From the NCBI GenBank assembly GCA_030998225.1, contig JAPYXD010000698.1:9465001-9529000 (forward strand): DNA of 64,000 nt, written 5' to 3'. Positions within the stretch are counted from its first letter, which is position 1; each line of letters starts with the position of its first letter. The translations under genes and the position numbers were made by a program. This document shows, piece after piece, positions 36,055 through 46,985 of this stretch. The stretch is from Diplolepis rosae. Lineage: Eukaryota; Arthropoda; Insecta; Hymenoptera; Diplolepididae. The notes beneath the pieces were generated by a model that made no database searches, was not told the DNA's origin, and was given only the letters and a program-made list of their open reading frames with translations.

Positions 36055-36450
36055 CGACCGGCGCAGTACCGTTCCGGTTGTAACCCGTGAGTAATGCCAG
36101 TGCTGCCGATCAGCACTGTGCCAAGCGTTGGCACACCGCTGGGGCGGCACTGGCTAAACACCGGCGCAGTACTGCTTTTCAGTGCTGGCAAACAACCAAC
36201 ATTTGTGTATTGCCAAGCATCGATGCAGCACTGAATCAGCACCGACGCAGTACCAACATTCAGTGTTGGCAAACAACCAACTTTTGAATAATGCCAAGCG
36301 TCGGTGCAGCACCGGCGTGGTACCGCTTTTCAGTATTGACGATCAACAAATATCGCGTAATGTCAAGTATCGGCGCAGCACTGGATCAGCACCGGCGCAG
36401 TGCCACCGTCCAGTGTTAGCAAACAACCAACTTTTGAGTAATACCAAGCC
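36055..36450 (+). repeat. Left GC-rich subterminal array, ~70-81 bp unit
   Basis: CAGTGYTGGCAAACAACCAAC-like blocks recur at about 36180, 36261, 36331 and 36411, alternating with CACCGGCGCAGTACCG-like blocks. Confidence 0.65.
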
Positions 36451-37062
36451 TTTCTATCGTCTTTCATTGCCGACAAGCATATTAGTAATGCTATGAGCAG
36501 TACTCTAAAAAAAATCAATTACATTCTACACATTCGTTTGTGTGCCCGCATTGGTGTGATGGTAAGTAAAATTTCGCTGATCGAAAAACATTTTTATTGA
36601 AGTAAACCAAAGTTTATTGCTTGAATTAGTTAAACTTTCCATCGATTAGTTTTATGATTGTCTTGATTCCAAAGTTTCATCATATTTTTGAAATTGAAAA
36701 AACTCAAAATTTTCAGATTCTGAAAATACGTTGATTTTACTCTTGAAAACAAAAATTAAAGGAAGCATAACCTGTATAAAGTATCACTAATATACAATAA
36801 TAAAAGTTAATAATTCTAAAATATATATAAATCTTTTTATTATGTAATATTCTTTAATTCAAAAATTTGATCGCTTTCTTTCAAAAATATTTTATTTTAT
36901 AGAAAATCGATTTAATAATTAAAAATCTTTAAAATTTTAATCAGAATCATAAATTGGGATAAAATCTAAAAATTCCCGAATACACGGGGCCTATACGCTT
37001 CTTAAACGGCCCTGCAGTAGTTGAAGGTTATAAGCGCTATTTTCTTTCTTGTATTCCAAGCG

Positions 37063-37270
37063 TGCGCAGCCGAGAGGCTTAGTCATTAGGTTAGTAATGC
37101 GTTAATTGTAAGTAGAGAGGGTTCGAACCCGCAGCGTTAAGAATAATTTTTAATACTACCTATACGAGCGTTTGTGTAGTGTAAAGGGGAGTGTGTGTTT
37201 GTAGGTAAGTTTGTATATAAAAATAGTAAGTTAGAATCTGCTTGAAAGTAAATAAAGTTTTGAAATGTAC
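37063..37270 (+). repeat. Possible SINE from a class II (Ser/Leu-type) tRNA
   Basis: GCAGCCGAGAGGCTTAG resembles the A-box of Ser/Leu tRNAs, and GGGTTCGAACCCGC at about 37118-37131 is a strong B-box with T-stem. The tail runs to AATAAAGTTTTGAAA. I could not fold a full functional tRNA. Confidence 0.4.
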
Positions 37271-37619
37271 TAAGAATATTCATCGATTCAATTACTGCTC
37301 TTATTTGATTTACCTATGTTCCTGCAGTTCACTTAACTTCAAAAATTACACTGGGGCCTTTACGAACTATGGAAAGTAAGTTAAAAAGTAGTCAAACCTA
37401 CTGAAATTTTTTTTCTGTGTACGTGTAACGAAAAAGTATTGTCAATTTACCCAGAAAAAATTTTCTAGCTTGAAAACAGATTTTTTACTGTGAAAACAGT
37501 AAACTTAACCTTCCAAGCGAATATCCCTCCGTTGCCATTAAAAACGGTAAATATTAGAGTTTTAACTCGAACTTTCCCTATACTTTTTATCTAAGTACAT
37601 TACAGATTTTCGGTACATT

Positions 37620-37935
37620 TTCCAGTACCGCCCCAGTACTAAAAGACAACTCCCAGCCGAGTGACATTTTGTACTAGTGCCAGCACCGCACCAGCACTGA
37701 AGGCCAGCGCTAGCGCAGTACCGCTGGTCAGCACTGTGCCGTTGTTAATTATCGGAGTTCCGCCAGCACCACGCCAGCACTGAAGGTCAGCGTTAACGCA
37801 GCACTGCTGGTCAGCACTATGCCGGTGTTACCTTTCGAAGCTTTGCCAGCACCGCGACAGACTTCATGAGGATCTACTGCCAGCACTATGCCAGCGCTGG
37901 AAGTCCGCTGGCAGTGCTGGTGCGGTGCTGCGCCG
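37620..37935 (+). repeat. Right GC-rich subterminal array, ~95 bp unit
   Basis: GCCAGCACCRCGCCAGCACT and GCTGGTCAGCACTRTGCCG-like blocks repeat two to three times. Shares CAGCAC and GCGCAGTACCG words with the left array. Confidence 0.6.
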
Positions 37936-37974
37936 GTTGTAAATTTCCGCCTGGGATTAAGTATTAAGTTATTA

Positions 37975-38245
37975 TAAAGTTTTGTTAATTCAAAAAAATT
38001 GTCTTTAATCCAAAGAAATAGATTTGTTTACATTAAAAATCATTTTTTTGAATCAACAAAACTTTCTTTATTTATTTAGAAATTCAAAGAAATTTTTTCA
38101 TTGACCGTATATCAGAGAAATTTTTCTCTGATTCAAAGAAACTGTTTTCTGGGTTTGAAAGAAATTTTGAAAATAATTTTATTCTAGTTTTTGTCAATCG
38201 TTAAAAACAAGTGCCCGGCGGCTTTATTTGCATAGCAGTGTATTT
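37975..38245. repeat. Family I fragment and Tc1-like end
   Basis: Matches the 15900-16672 hairpin (ATCAACAAAACTTTCTTT), then GGCTTTATTTGCATAGCAGTGTA, an end of the 262-1111 foldback. Confidence 0.5.
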
Positions 38246-38614
38246 CAAGAATTAATTTTTTTTATTAAATGTCGAAATACTGGAGCGATTTCCTGGAAAT
38301 TTGACTAACCGAAGTCCGCAGCCAATATTGCTATAAATTATTAAAGTTCCTATTCATCCAATATTTCGAATTTTTTTATGTTTTCAATATTTTGATTAAA
38401 GATATCTTGTATAAGATCGACTACTTTCTAAAGAGCTACAGACAAAATCGATAGTTCCAAATGGACCATAGGTTTAAATTTTGAAAAAATTTGATACGTT
38501 TACTTTAAATTGAATTTTTTGAGTTTATTCTGAACTCACGATTTTTGATTTTTAGTTATAAATATAATGAAACTTTTCATCAGTAACTATATACAACACT
38601 CGGATCAATACCCA

Positions 38615-38863
38615 TACTCTCTAAATTTGAATCAGTCAAAATCTACTGATTATCAGTGAAATTTGACTGATTCAAATAGCTAAATAGAGGTTACTGTAAA
38701 TCAGTCAAATTTCACTGATTATTTCAGTGAAAATTGACTGATTTGACAGTGAAAAATATTTTGTTCACTGATGAATCAATGAAAATTAACTGATTTAACA
38801 GTGAACATTATGTTTTCACTGATTCAATCAGTGAAAATTTGACTGATTCAGATTTAGAGAGTA
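38615..38863. mobile_element. Family A MITE, full length
   Basis: TACTCTCTAAATTTGAATCA to CAGATTTAGAGAGTA; 249 bp. Confidence 0.8.
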
Positions 38864-39134
38864 TGTTACATAACATATATTAAATTGATTCCTATTGAAA
38901 TAATCATCCCTAGAATTGATTTTCCATGAGTAATATTTGCCCTCAGAGACATCACAAACCTAATAAAAAACTTGCGCAACTATCAAGTACTGAATAGATC
39001 AAATAGATCATCCTTAACTTCACTATCAGTATTTGTTCAATTCTGGGGTAAAAATGGTAAAAATGATTCCGCGAAGAAAAACCAAGATATTTAATAATTT
39101 AACAAGTAGAAAATAGAGTCAAGGTTTTTTGTTA

Positions 39135-39948
39135 GTTGACAATACTGACTAAGGAAACGGTAACCGCCTCAATTTTCTACTTTTCCTTCAAAAGAAAAAA
39201 AATTATCATAAAAAACAAATAACCGTACATTTATTTCGAAAACACAATGAAATTTTTTCCGATAAATGAAATGAGAATAAATAAAATATATAAAAGTAAA
39301 AAAGAAATACGTATATATATAATATATATTTCATTTCCTTTCAATTTATTTATCGGAAAAACTGCATTTCGTTGCGTTTTCGAAATTAATATACGGCTAT
39401 TAGTGTATACATATATGTAAACTATATATTTTATTTCCTTTTAATTTATTTATCGGAAAAACTGCATCTCATTGCGTTTTCCAAAATTATTACTTTTGGT
39501 GGGACAGTAGAAATTGAAGTTTCCTTGGTCAGTATTTCTACTGTTGCGTCAAAAGAGAAAAAATTATCATAAAAAAACTAATAGCCGTATATTAATTTCG
39601 AAAATGCAATGAGATGCAGTTTTTCCGATAAATAAATTGAAAGGAAATAAAATATATAATATATAGTATATATATACATTAAAAGCCGTACATTAATTTC
39701 AAAAACGCAATCAAATGCAGTTTTCCCGATAAATAAATTGAAAAGAAATAAAATATATACTATATCTATACTTATTTCCTTTTTTACTTTTATATATTTT
39801 ATTTATTTCCATTTTATTTATCGGGAAAAATTTCATTGTGTTTTCGAAATAAATATACGGCTATTAGTTTTTTATGATAATTTTTTTTCTTTTGAAGGAA
39901 CAGTAGAAAATTGAGGCGGTTACCGTTTCTTTCGTCAGTATCGTCAAC
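39135..39948. mobile_element. 814 bp foldback just upstream of sloppy-paired
   Basis: Left GTTGACAATACTGACT and GAAACGGTAACCGCCTCAAT; right ATTGAGGCGGTTACCGTTTC and its end. Between the arms lie further nested palindromes around AAACTGCATYTCATTGCG. About 550 bp upstream of the inferred start site. Confidence 0.7.
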
Positions 39949-40135
39949 TATAGTATATATAGTAGTTGACAATATATATATATATATACACACGTGCACT
40001 AAAATTCAAATAAAAGTTTCTATTTTTAAAGATGAAAGTATTTTTAATTTAATATACGTTACTGAAAAAAACTTCTATTACATGTAAAGGAAATTGAATA
40101 CAGAAATTTCCAACAGTGCACATTCACTAGTTAAA
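39949..40135. repeat. TA microsatellite and family N fragment
   Basis: A TATA run at 39969-39987, then N sequence (TTCAAATAAAAGTTTC; ACTTCTATTACATGTAAAGG) ending TTTCCAACAGTG. Confidence 0.5.
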
Positions 40136-40139
40136 CTTC

Positions 40140-40447
40140 AAACGAACAATATGACTATAAACCGATTTGAAAACGCCCTCTATCTCTTATTGAGTTATCC
40201 AAGGGTTGATTACCACTAACAAATATTTCACTCCAATTGGTCTCCAAACTTTGAATCAGGGTAATAATTCCCCAGCTCCTGTCCAGTTGTGCATTTATTT
40301 ACTCAAAGTTTGGCCCAACTTGCAAGGGTTTATTCATTCTCAAGATAAACTCCTTTCCAGGTGGGGATGATGCAAGTACAACAAGGTTTGTCAGTTCCCC
40401 TCTTTCCCATTGGTAGATACCCGCCCAACAGGCGCTGCCTAGTTCCT
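40140..40447 (+). promoter_or_regulatory. sloppy-paired proximal upstream region
   Basis: About 300 bp of non-repeat sequence between the last upstream mobile element and the core promoter, becoming GC-richer toward the gene. It contains an inverted CCAAT (ATTGG at 40409-40413) and a GC-rich block from about 40430. It is likely the proximal promoter, judged by position only. Confidence 0.4.
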
Positions 40448-40534
40448 TAGAGGCGGGGCTTTGCCGCCTCTATAAAGCGCCACACTTGGTGGGGAATCTT
40501 CAGATCCGTGCGACTGCTCCGACGAGATAGATCG
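40448..40534 (+). promoter_or_regulatory. sloppy-paired core promoter: TATA, initiator, DPE and an overlapping palindrome
   Basis: TATAAA lies at 40471-40476. An initiator-like TCAGAT puts the likely +1 A at 40502, 31 nt after the first T of the TATA box. AGATC at 40529-40533 is exactly +28 to +32 and fits the DPE consensus RGWYV. Immediately upstream, TAGAGGCGG (40448-40456) and CCGCCTCTA (40464-40472) form a perfect 9 bp inverted repeat around a 7 nt spacer, its last two bases overlapping the TATA box. Spacing is seen directly; function is inferred from known insect core-promoter rules. Confidence 0.75.
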
Positions 40535-40716
40535 TCCGTTGCAGTCTTCTACCGTTACGTTCCAAAATTAACAATCAGTGAAATCTCGCATCTCGGCATT
40601 AACTTTTCAGTGCACTTTTACCTTTCCAAAGTGTTAAAGACTTTCAGTGTATTGAGACTTGTGCAGAGTGACTACTAGTGACTGGATTAAAAAGTGTTGT
40701 TGAAAAAAACGCAAGA
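40502..40716 (+). other. sloppy-paired 5'UTR
   Basis: Predicted leader of 215 nt from the initiator to the ATG. I see no ATG in it, so no upstream ORF, and no clear splice pair. Weak initiator-like TCAGTG matches recur near 40608 and 40645, so alternative starts are possible. Confidence 0.6.
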
Positions 40717-41913
40717 ATGGTGAATATGGAAGCCGCTGGTGATCAGCAAACAGTGACGGCCTCGCCGCCACCCCGTACCACCCTCAAGAGCAACTTCAGC
40801 ATCCGCAGCATTGTACCAGAAGCTTGTGCTGGTACCCCTGCCCAAATTGACGACAGCGACGAGTCAAGTGATCTTGATGTAACCGGCGACGGTGCTGAAA
40901 CACCTCCACTCGACTGTTCCAGAAATTCCTCCTCCTGTAGTCCCGGATCACAAAAAGACACCCGGGACCAATCAAGCGAGGAGAAGAAAAAGTCCGAGAA
41001 ACCACCCTACAGCTACAATGCCCTGATTATGATGGCCATCAGGCAAAGTCCAGAGAAGAGATTAACTCTGAACGGCATCTACGAATACATAATGCGCCAC
41101 TTCCCCTATTATGAAAATAATAAACAAGGATGGCAAAATTCAATCAGACACAATCTTTCCCTAAACAAGTGTTTTGTGAAAGTTCCTCGTCATTACGACG
41201 ACCCAGGGAAAGGCAACTACTGGATGCTGGACCCAAGTTCTGAGGATGTCTTCATCGGTGGAACGACAGGGAAGTTGAGAAGGAGAACAACTGCAGCTTC
41301 GAGATCTAGATTAGCTGCTTTTAAAAGAAGTGTAGTCCTTGGAGGTTTTTATCAGAGTCCTTATGCTCCACCAGGATGGCCAACTGCTTTGTACACTTTG
41401 CCTTATCTTCATAGAGCTTCTGGGTATCCTCCAGTCAGCGGTGCTTATACGACTCCAGCTGGATATCCTGCTAATTTGTTACCTGGTGCTGTTGGAACGA
41501 CTTCTCCGAGTTTACCTTGCAAACCTCAGGCACTGCCTGCGACGGCTGCACCTCCGGCTCACGGGGCCTTTTCTATGGAAAGGCTACTCCAGGCACCTTC
41601 TGGTTACCCGGCGGGCATCACGGCTCCGGGAATTACACCGACGGCTAGTCCTTATGATTTCTATACTACTTTGAGGTCTTTGGCTGCTCATCAACATCAG
41701 GCTGCTGTCTTTAATCAGCAACCTCGGTATCATCTTAATCAGACTCCTTTGATGAGCCAACCGGCTTCAACTACAGCGTCTCCGGGAAGTAGTCCGGAAC
41801 CTATGTCACCACATTCGCCACCGGTTTCGATGAGTCAGGGGCAGATGACTCTTCCTCATAATCCTCAGCTTTTGCTCAAACCCATCACTGTTCTTACTGG
41901 AAGGCAGAGTTGA
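40717..41913 (+). CDS. slp: Fork-head transcription factor, sloppy-paired/FoxG class
   Basis: Intronless gene for a 398-residue nuclear DNA-binding protein. The fork-head domain spans about residues 95-193 and begins [20 protein letters not shown]. Its recognition helix [16 protein letters not shown] lies at about 138-153, and the wing block [20 protein letters not shown] and the basic tail GKLRRRTT are the form typical of FoxG/Slp. An N-terminal eh1 motif, FSIRSIVPE, starts near residue 27 and matches the FoxG N-terminal Groucho-binding motif; a second eh1-like motif, FSMERLL, sits at about 285-291. The rest of the C-terminal half is rich in Ala, Pro, Ser and Gln. The start is the ATG at 40717 (A at -3, G at +4); an in-frame TGA at 40669 rules out an upstream start, and a second ATG lies at 40726. 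In insects this family acts in segmentation and head patterning, mainly as a repressor. Whether it corresponds to fly slp1 or slp2 cannot be told; insects outside flies often have one copy. Confidence 0.96.
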   Translation: MVNMEAAGDQQTVTASPPPRTTLKSNFSIRSIVPEACAGTPAQIDDSDESSDLDVTGDGAETPPLDCSRNSSSCSPGSQKDTRDQSSEEKKKSEKPPYSYNALIMMAIRQSPEKRLTLNGIYEYIMRHFPYYENNKQGWQNSIRHNLSLNKCFVKVPRHYDDPGKGNYWMLDPSSEDVFIGGTTGKLRRRTTAASRSRLAAFKRSVVLGGFYQSPYAPPGWPTALYTLPYLHRASGYPPVSGAYTTPAGYPANLLPGAVGTTSPSLPCKPQALPATAAPPAHGAFSMERLLQAPSGYPAGITAPGITPTASPYDFYTTLRSLAAHQHQAAVFNQQPRYHLNQTPLMSQPASTTASPGSSPEPMSPHSPPVSMSQGQMTLPHNPQLLLKPITVLTGRQS

Positions 41914-42586
41914 ATTTAGGGTGAGGTTTTTTAAAAGAGAATTTGTTTCCAGCTTCCTGAGAAATCAGAATGTATTTGGAGATGTTGGACTTTTTATTGG
42001 AATATTTGACTCGATTTTATGTTTGCTACTGGTACAAATGATTCTCCGGGTTTATGTTTTTTTTATGGCAAATTTATTAATTTTATGACTTCTTGGTCGT
42101 TGGATTTTCGAGACTAAGTTTGATGGATCTGGAATATTTTCTAATTTATTGTCTTCGTTTTTTAAATTTGCAAAGATTGTTTTTAGTATTGAAACATGTT
42201 AATATCTCGATTTTTAGTTTGTTTTCAATTGGAGAGTAACAATCGGTTTGTAGCTTTCACGAAACTATGTGCAGAACTTGTATTTCCTCGGTAGAAGTGC
42301 GCAGCGAAATTCATTTTTGAAATGGTGTAAAATTATTCAAAAGTTAGGTTACGATAATTTTTTCCTAGGATCATACTTTATGAATGTTATTAATGCGAGT
42401 CGAAGTAATTATAAATGCGAATAATTCCAAATGTTAAGAGAAGTTAGAAAATGATGTCGTAACCTGTCTTTGAATGCAACTTTGAACCCAGTATGTAGAA
42501 TCGAGTTGAAAACTCGAGAATTTTATGTAACCAAATGTTAGGTTAGTTCCAAGGCCGATCGAGCCTATTCAAAGTGATCTTTAAAT

Positions 42587-42757
42587 TGTATATAACAAGA
42601 ATTAAATTTGTAAATATTTGGGTAGGCGTAGCGCGTAAGACGTGATCTCCCTCTCTTAATTGTAAATGTATATTTTAGATGTACTAATACCCAATGTAAA
42701 TAATAATTTAATACTTGTGAATCTACCAAAAGTATAAATACAAGATTATTGTATATA
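42587..42757 (+). promoter_or_regulatory. Cluster of four Pumilio-type UGUANAUA elements in the 3'UTR
   Basis: Octamers fitting TGTANATA occur on the transcript strand at 42587 (TGTATATA), 42609 (TGTAAATA), 42695 (TGTAAATA) and 42750 (TGTATATA). Pumilio/PUF proteins bind this octamer and repress or destabilise mRNAs. AT-rich sequence inflates chance matches, but four in 171 nt exceeds a rough composition-based expectation of well under one. Confidence 0.45.
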
Positions 42758-42814
42758 TTGAATGTGATGAATGAGAAAAGAATGTGTGTGAGGAACATTC
42801 AATATGCTCGAATT

Positions 42815-42820
42815 AATAAA
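42815..42820 (+). terminator. sloppy-paired polyadenylation signal
   Basis: First clear AATAAA after the stop codon, about 900 nt downstream; repeat-derived sequence begins some 350 bp further on. Cleavage would fall near 42835-42845. Confidence 0.6.
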
Positions 42821-43089
42821 TGTTAATCTTTTGCATAAAATCTGTCTCATGAAAATTATATACCTTCCTATTCCAACTTCACCATAGTGTCCTATTTAGA
42901 ATTAAGATAGTTTTCATTTTTTAAATACCTTTTTATTTGACGTTCAATTATGAAATTATTCTCAATGATAATAAATATAATAAAGCTAAGGGAATTAATG
43001 AAGTTAGAGCAATAAAATAAATTAATTTTTTTGCTGAACTAATTTATAAAAGAAAGATGCATTTGAAGCTGAAATACAATTATTATTAT

Positions 43090-43175
43090 ATATTAAAGAA
43101 TTTAAAAATCTTTCTGTGGAAGAAGAGACTGTTTCGACTGCGCTGGGATTCGAGCCCAGGTCTTTCGATTGTTTT
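43090..43175 (-). repeat. tRNA-derived SINE, partial
   Basis: CTGCGCTGGGATTCGAGCCC, the B-box in inverse, with the common CTTTCTGTGGAAGAAGAG tail. Confidence 0.6.
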
Positions 43176-43198
43176 TACACTAGTCAAGAGCCATTTTC

Positions 43199-43713
43199 CT
43201 ACAGGGTGGACAAAAATTGTTTTAAGGCAATCTGGGCATGCTGAATTCAAAAATGGCCATCATTTTGATCAATAAGCTCTTGCTTTTGCGATATTGAAAA
43301 AAAATCGCTTTTTCCATATGCAGACATTCAAATACTTTAATTAAAAACCATTTGTAACGTATGGGTCCTAATTGAACTAAAAATACCTTAAATTATACTC
43401 TTCGGAAATCGTTAAAACGAACAAAACTCAATATTTTGGTAAAAATTTGGCAATTATCAAAATTCAAAGCTTTGTTACATAACCAATTTTTGTCCAATTC
43501 TAATCAAATTTACTGAATTTGTACCTTTATCTATCTTTATTGTGTTAAAGTTTTATCGTAATCGAATAAAAATTGGTAAAATGGCGCTAAATATAAAAAA
43601 TGGTTTTTTCGCAATATCGCAAAAATAAGAGCTGATTGAGAAAATTGATGGTCATTTTTGAATTCAGCGTCCCCAAATTACCCTAAAAAAATTGTTGTAT
43701 ATCCTGCAGCAAA
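43199..43713. mobile_element. 515 bp foldback downstream of sloppy-paired
   Basis: GGGTGGACAAAAATTGTTTT and AAAATGGCCATCATTTTGAT pair with the inverse blocks near 43640-43712. Arms of about 110 bp. Confidence 0.6.
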
Positions 43714-44279
43714 ACGAATATTTTTTTTTTTTCAGCCAGTGTTATTGGTCATTTATTTACATTTTGATATTGTTTTCCATTTTTTAATAAATATCAGGTG
43801 TATGGTTTAATTCGAATAATATTTACTTTATAAATATTTCTGGAACATTTTGCAGGGAATATTTTTTGCTGTTTTGATATTTCTAACTTGGAAATGCGTA
43901 AAAAAAAGGTCAAACATTCCAGTTCGGGGCCGAGATTAGAAGATTTGACCAGTGCTGCCAGTCTTAATATAATATTGATTTTAAACCCCGTTTGTAAAAT
44001 TTCTGTTAGGAATTCAGATGATTAGATGAAAGCAACATATTTTAAAAGATGTTTAAGTGATAAATTCTATATCCAAGACTTTCACACAATATTGCGCAAT
44101 TTAATAGCCTCTAATCTCAAAACATCGTAAACTCGAATCAAGCTATAAAAACTTAATTCCAAAATAAATCAAGAGAAAAACATAAAATCTGAAACTCTCA
44201 TTTTTGTAGTTAAAATTTATCCCACAATGTTCAACACGTCTTCTCACAAAAATTTGCTACGCCTTAACCGCAGTATATT
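43714..44279. other. Unassigned AT-rich stretch
   Basis: Nothing recognised. Confidence 0.3.
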
Positions 44280-44780
44280 AAAATTTTATCGCCCCGGTTG
44301 AAAGTCAAGTTCAAGACAAACTGAATATTCTGTGGTATTGCTCATCTTCGAAGGTTATCCGAAGATGCTTTTGGGAATGAATCGGTTGTAAAAGTAACAG
44401 GCAGAACCCGCCGACTGTCAAAACAAACTGCATATAAATGTTGGTCCGTCAAGATCGTCAAGAGATTTTTGACAATGGACCCAGAGGGAAAAGTGCGCGA
44501 CGCTCACGGCCAAAACTCTCTTCTGCAACAGAAATTGCTTTACTGCTCCACTAAAACCATAAACAATATTTCCTCGGCCTTCGAGTTTCAAACTCGGAAA
44601 TCTCGTAAGTGCCTCGTTCCTCAGTTTCACCGGAACTGTAACCGCCGGATCCAGAACTCGCCATTTCAAGCTGAGTTTCTATATTGTATTCGCACTGCGG
44701 ATACAAAAGAATAGGGAAAAACACATGTGTGCTTACGATCTGAGATTTCTCTCAGCAAGAGATCGAGTCAAAGGATGTCA
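44280..44780. promoter_or_regulatory. GC-richer island 2.4 kb downstream of sloppy-paired
   Basis: Non-repeat island with a fork-head-type site ATAAACA near 44557 and TTATCCGAAGATGC. Two overlapping frames (44418-44669 minus, 44469-44714 plus) are not recognised. Candidate enhancer by position. Confidence 0.3.
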
Positions 44781-45214
44781 CAGGATGTGGGGAAACACAT
44801 GTCGATTTTGTCCATTCGTTGGGGAAATATAAATGGCCCAAACCAGGATTTGGTAGTAAAAAATGAGGATTTTTAGCCTTGAGTTCAAAGAGCCAAATTT
44901 TTTTATGGCGGCTCTTTAAATTTTATAGCTACAAAGAGATATAATTAATTATAATTTTATTTTATGCTTTCGTATTGTCGAAATTCATTAATGGCGCTGT
45001 ACTGGCCTGGTACCGATTTCTATTAATTATAAATTTTTAATAAAATCAAATTAAGTACTAATAAAGTTCCACTTTATTTCATCTTCGTTCTTACTCAGAT
45101 TAACGGTGCTAAATGGTTTGAAAAAGTATAATAATTTTGAAGATAATGTCAAAGATCATTATCAGATGCTTTTATTTCTTCACGGAAATTTATATACAAT
45201 TAAAAAACAGTTAA

Positions 45215-45370
45215 AAAAGTTTGTGATTTTACAATACTTTAATGGAAGTTTATTACCAAAACGTAATGTAAAATAACAATCGATGTATTGTACAATACAT
45301 CATGTATTGTAAAATTACATTGCGTTTTGGTAATAAACCTTCATTACACTATTGTAAAATCACAACAGAA
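45215..45370. repeat. Imperfect palindrome, MITE-like
   Basis: TTGTGATTTTACAATA and TATTGTAAAATCACAA face each other around ATGTATTGTACAATACAT. Confidence 0.6.
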
Positions 45371-45679
45371 ATTTTTTATAGTGTACGAGTGCCTGAAAAT
45401 ACATAAACTGAAAAAAACTCGGAAAATAGTAAAATCAATTATATTTTCGGTTTATTTAACCAAAAAAACTACCTATCTTTCTAACCAGCCAGTCAACTTG
45501 TTAATATTACTAGTTTTTTTTGCTGTAAAACATTAATACGCCACGAAATTTTTTTCGAAATCCTCACCTGATAAAAAAAACTTTCACTCGTAATTTTTGA
45601 TTAAATAACGTATGAAAAAGTACATTAAAGGGCTTTTCAGTCTTAGAAAAATATAGAATGGGATACCATAGTATTAATA

Positions 45680-46041
45680 TTAAGACCATCGATCAACCAG
45701 ATCACGTGACCAAATTCCTGTAAAAGTTCGTGTAAGATAATTTTTTTATTTAACAAAATGTCTTCCTGAAAATTTGGAAAATAACAGAGAAAACGATAAA
45801 GAACGTATGTCAACTTCGTTTGAGTGAAAATTTTGCAAAAAATTTTACAGTTAATTGTCTCAATAAGTTTTCAAATTTTTTTCAAAACTCTTACTAAAAG
45901 GAAGTTAACAGACGTGTTTTATTGCCTTTTGTTACATTTCCCGAATTTTCAAAAAGATGCTTTGTAAATTAAAAAAGTTATCTTACATGAACGAATTAAT
46001 TTATAATTTAGTCACGTGATCCGATTTATCCATGGCCTTAA
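45680..46041. mobile_element. Family D MITE, full length
   Basis: TTAAGACCATCGATCAACCA with ATCACGTGAC at the left; TTATCCATGGCCTTAA with CACGTGAT at the right. 362 bp with intact TTAA at both ends. Confidence 0.8.
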
Positions 46042-46849
46042 TTGTTATACTAATTGACAAAAAAATCAAAATCGTATTCTCCTTTTATCGTATAAACATT
46101 TTGAATGTAACTCATTTAACTTAAAAAATCATTCGATTTTAATCTTTTTTTCAGCATCATGTTAATTAATAAACGGTGTTTGTGTTTACACAAACAATTG
46201 TTTGGTGATAATTGTAGATTGTTATGTCTCAACTCTAAAGTTTATCTCACTAATGAAAACACAGTTTGTAAATCTATAGAATTTTATATTTGAGTGAAGA
46301 AAATTTAAGTAGTTAGATATTGTTAAAATTATTGTGCATTTTTATAAACATATAGAAATTATCCTATTATTTTATTTGCTGAAAAAATGCTATTGTGCGT
46401 ATTGTGTATTTATGTTATACCGACAAAGGCCAATGAGCTGATGGCAAATCTAAGTTTGCTTATTTATAGGTAATGAATGCATTGCAAAAGCGTTGTAGAT
46501 ATAGTTTAATATAAACTGTGATTTCAGACTTAGCTTCAAATGTAATCAAGCAAACTCAAGCGTGTTAAATCAACTTTAGGTGATATCTCATGACTAAATT
46601 GTAAACATATATTTACTATTAATAAGTCAAATATTCGAGTATAAATTTATGACACACAAGAAATTTTGCTGAGAGTAAATACAAAAATATTAAGCTGTTT
46701 CTTTGATAATAAAAATGCAAAATATTTTTAAAAATTAACTCATAACGATCGTGAAAGATGCATTCTGAAATATAGATTTGTTTCGATCTTGGAATTGTTT
46801 ATTTGTAAAATATGTAACCTGTGCAAAATTTAAAATCGGGGCTTGGCAG
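46042..46849. other. Unassigned AT-rich stretch
   Basis: No gene or repeat recognised. Confidence 0.3.
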
Positions 46850-46985
46850 GGTACTGGCGAGTTGGACACTTTTCTGAGATGGCCCTAGTCTGGCAAACTT
46901 GAATGGGCCAAGAGAAGCACGTAACGCTGTTGGTAACAATTGCCCTACTTAGGGAAAAGTTGTCAGGGCCGATTCAGATATTCCT
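46850..46985. repeat. GGGCC-rich repeat, copy 3
   Basis: ATGGCCCTAGTCTGGCAAAC, GGGCCAAGAG and CAGGGCCGATTC in an AT-rich setting. Confidence 0.4.

Larger units (their letters stand above)
36018..37957. mobile_element. 1.94 kb element with GC-rich subterminal repeat arrays
   Basis: Terminal ATCCCAGGTGGAAA and TTTCCGCCTGGGAT are inverted with one mismatch in 14. A GC-rich tandem array lies inside each end (36055-36450 and 37620-37935), while the middle is AT-rich and holds a tRNA-like SINE. Frames at 35997-36496 read through the array and are not genes. Superfamily unknown. Confidence 0.55.
41914..42840 (+). other. sloppy-paired 3'UTR
   Basis: AT-rich, repeat-free stretch of about 0.92 kb after the stop codon, ending just past the AATAAA at 42815. 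It holds four Pumilio-type octamers, listed separately. No second ORF is convincing here; a minus-strand frame at 42565-42798 looks incidental. Confidence 0.65.

Noticed and set aside
35997..36496. Three overlapping ORFs of 66-104 residues
   Set aside because: They read through the GC-rich tandem array; the peptide repeats simply mirror the DNA repeat.
40678..40716. 13 extra N-terminal codons of the fork-head ORF starting at GTG
   Set aside because: Animal genes start at ATG; the ATG at 40717 has a good context and the GTG does not, and a TGA lies just upstream.
40743..41674. Other open frames overlapping the fork-head gene on both strands
   Set aside because: They are composition-driven shadows of the real coding frame and show no domains.
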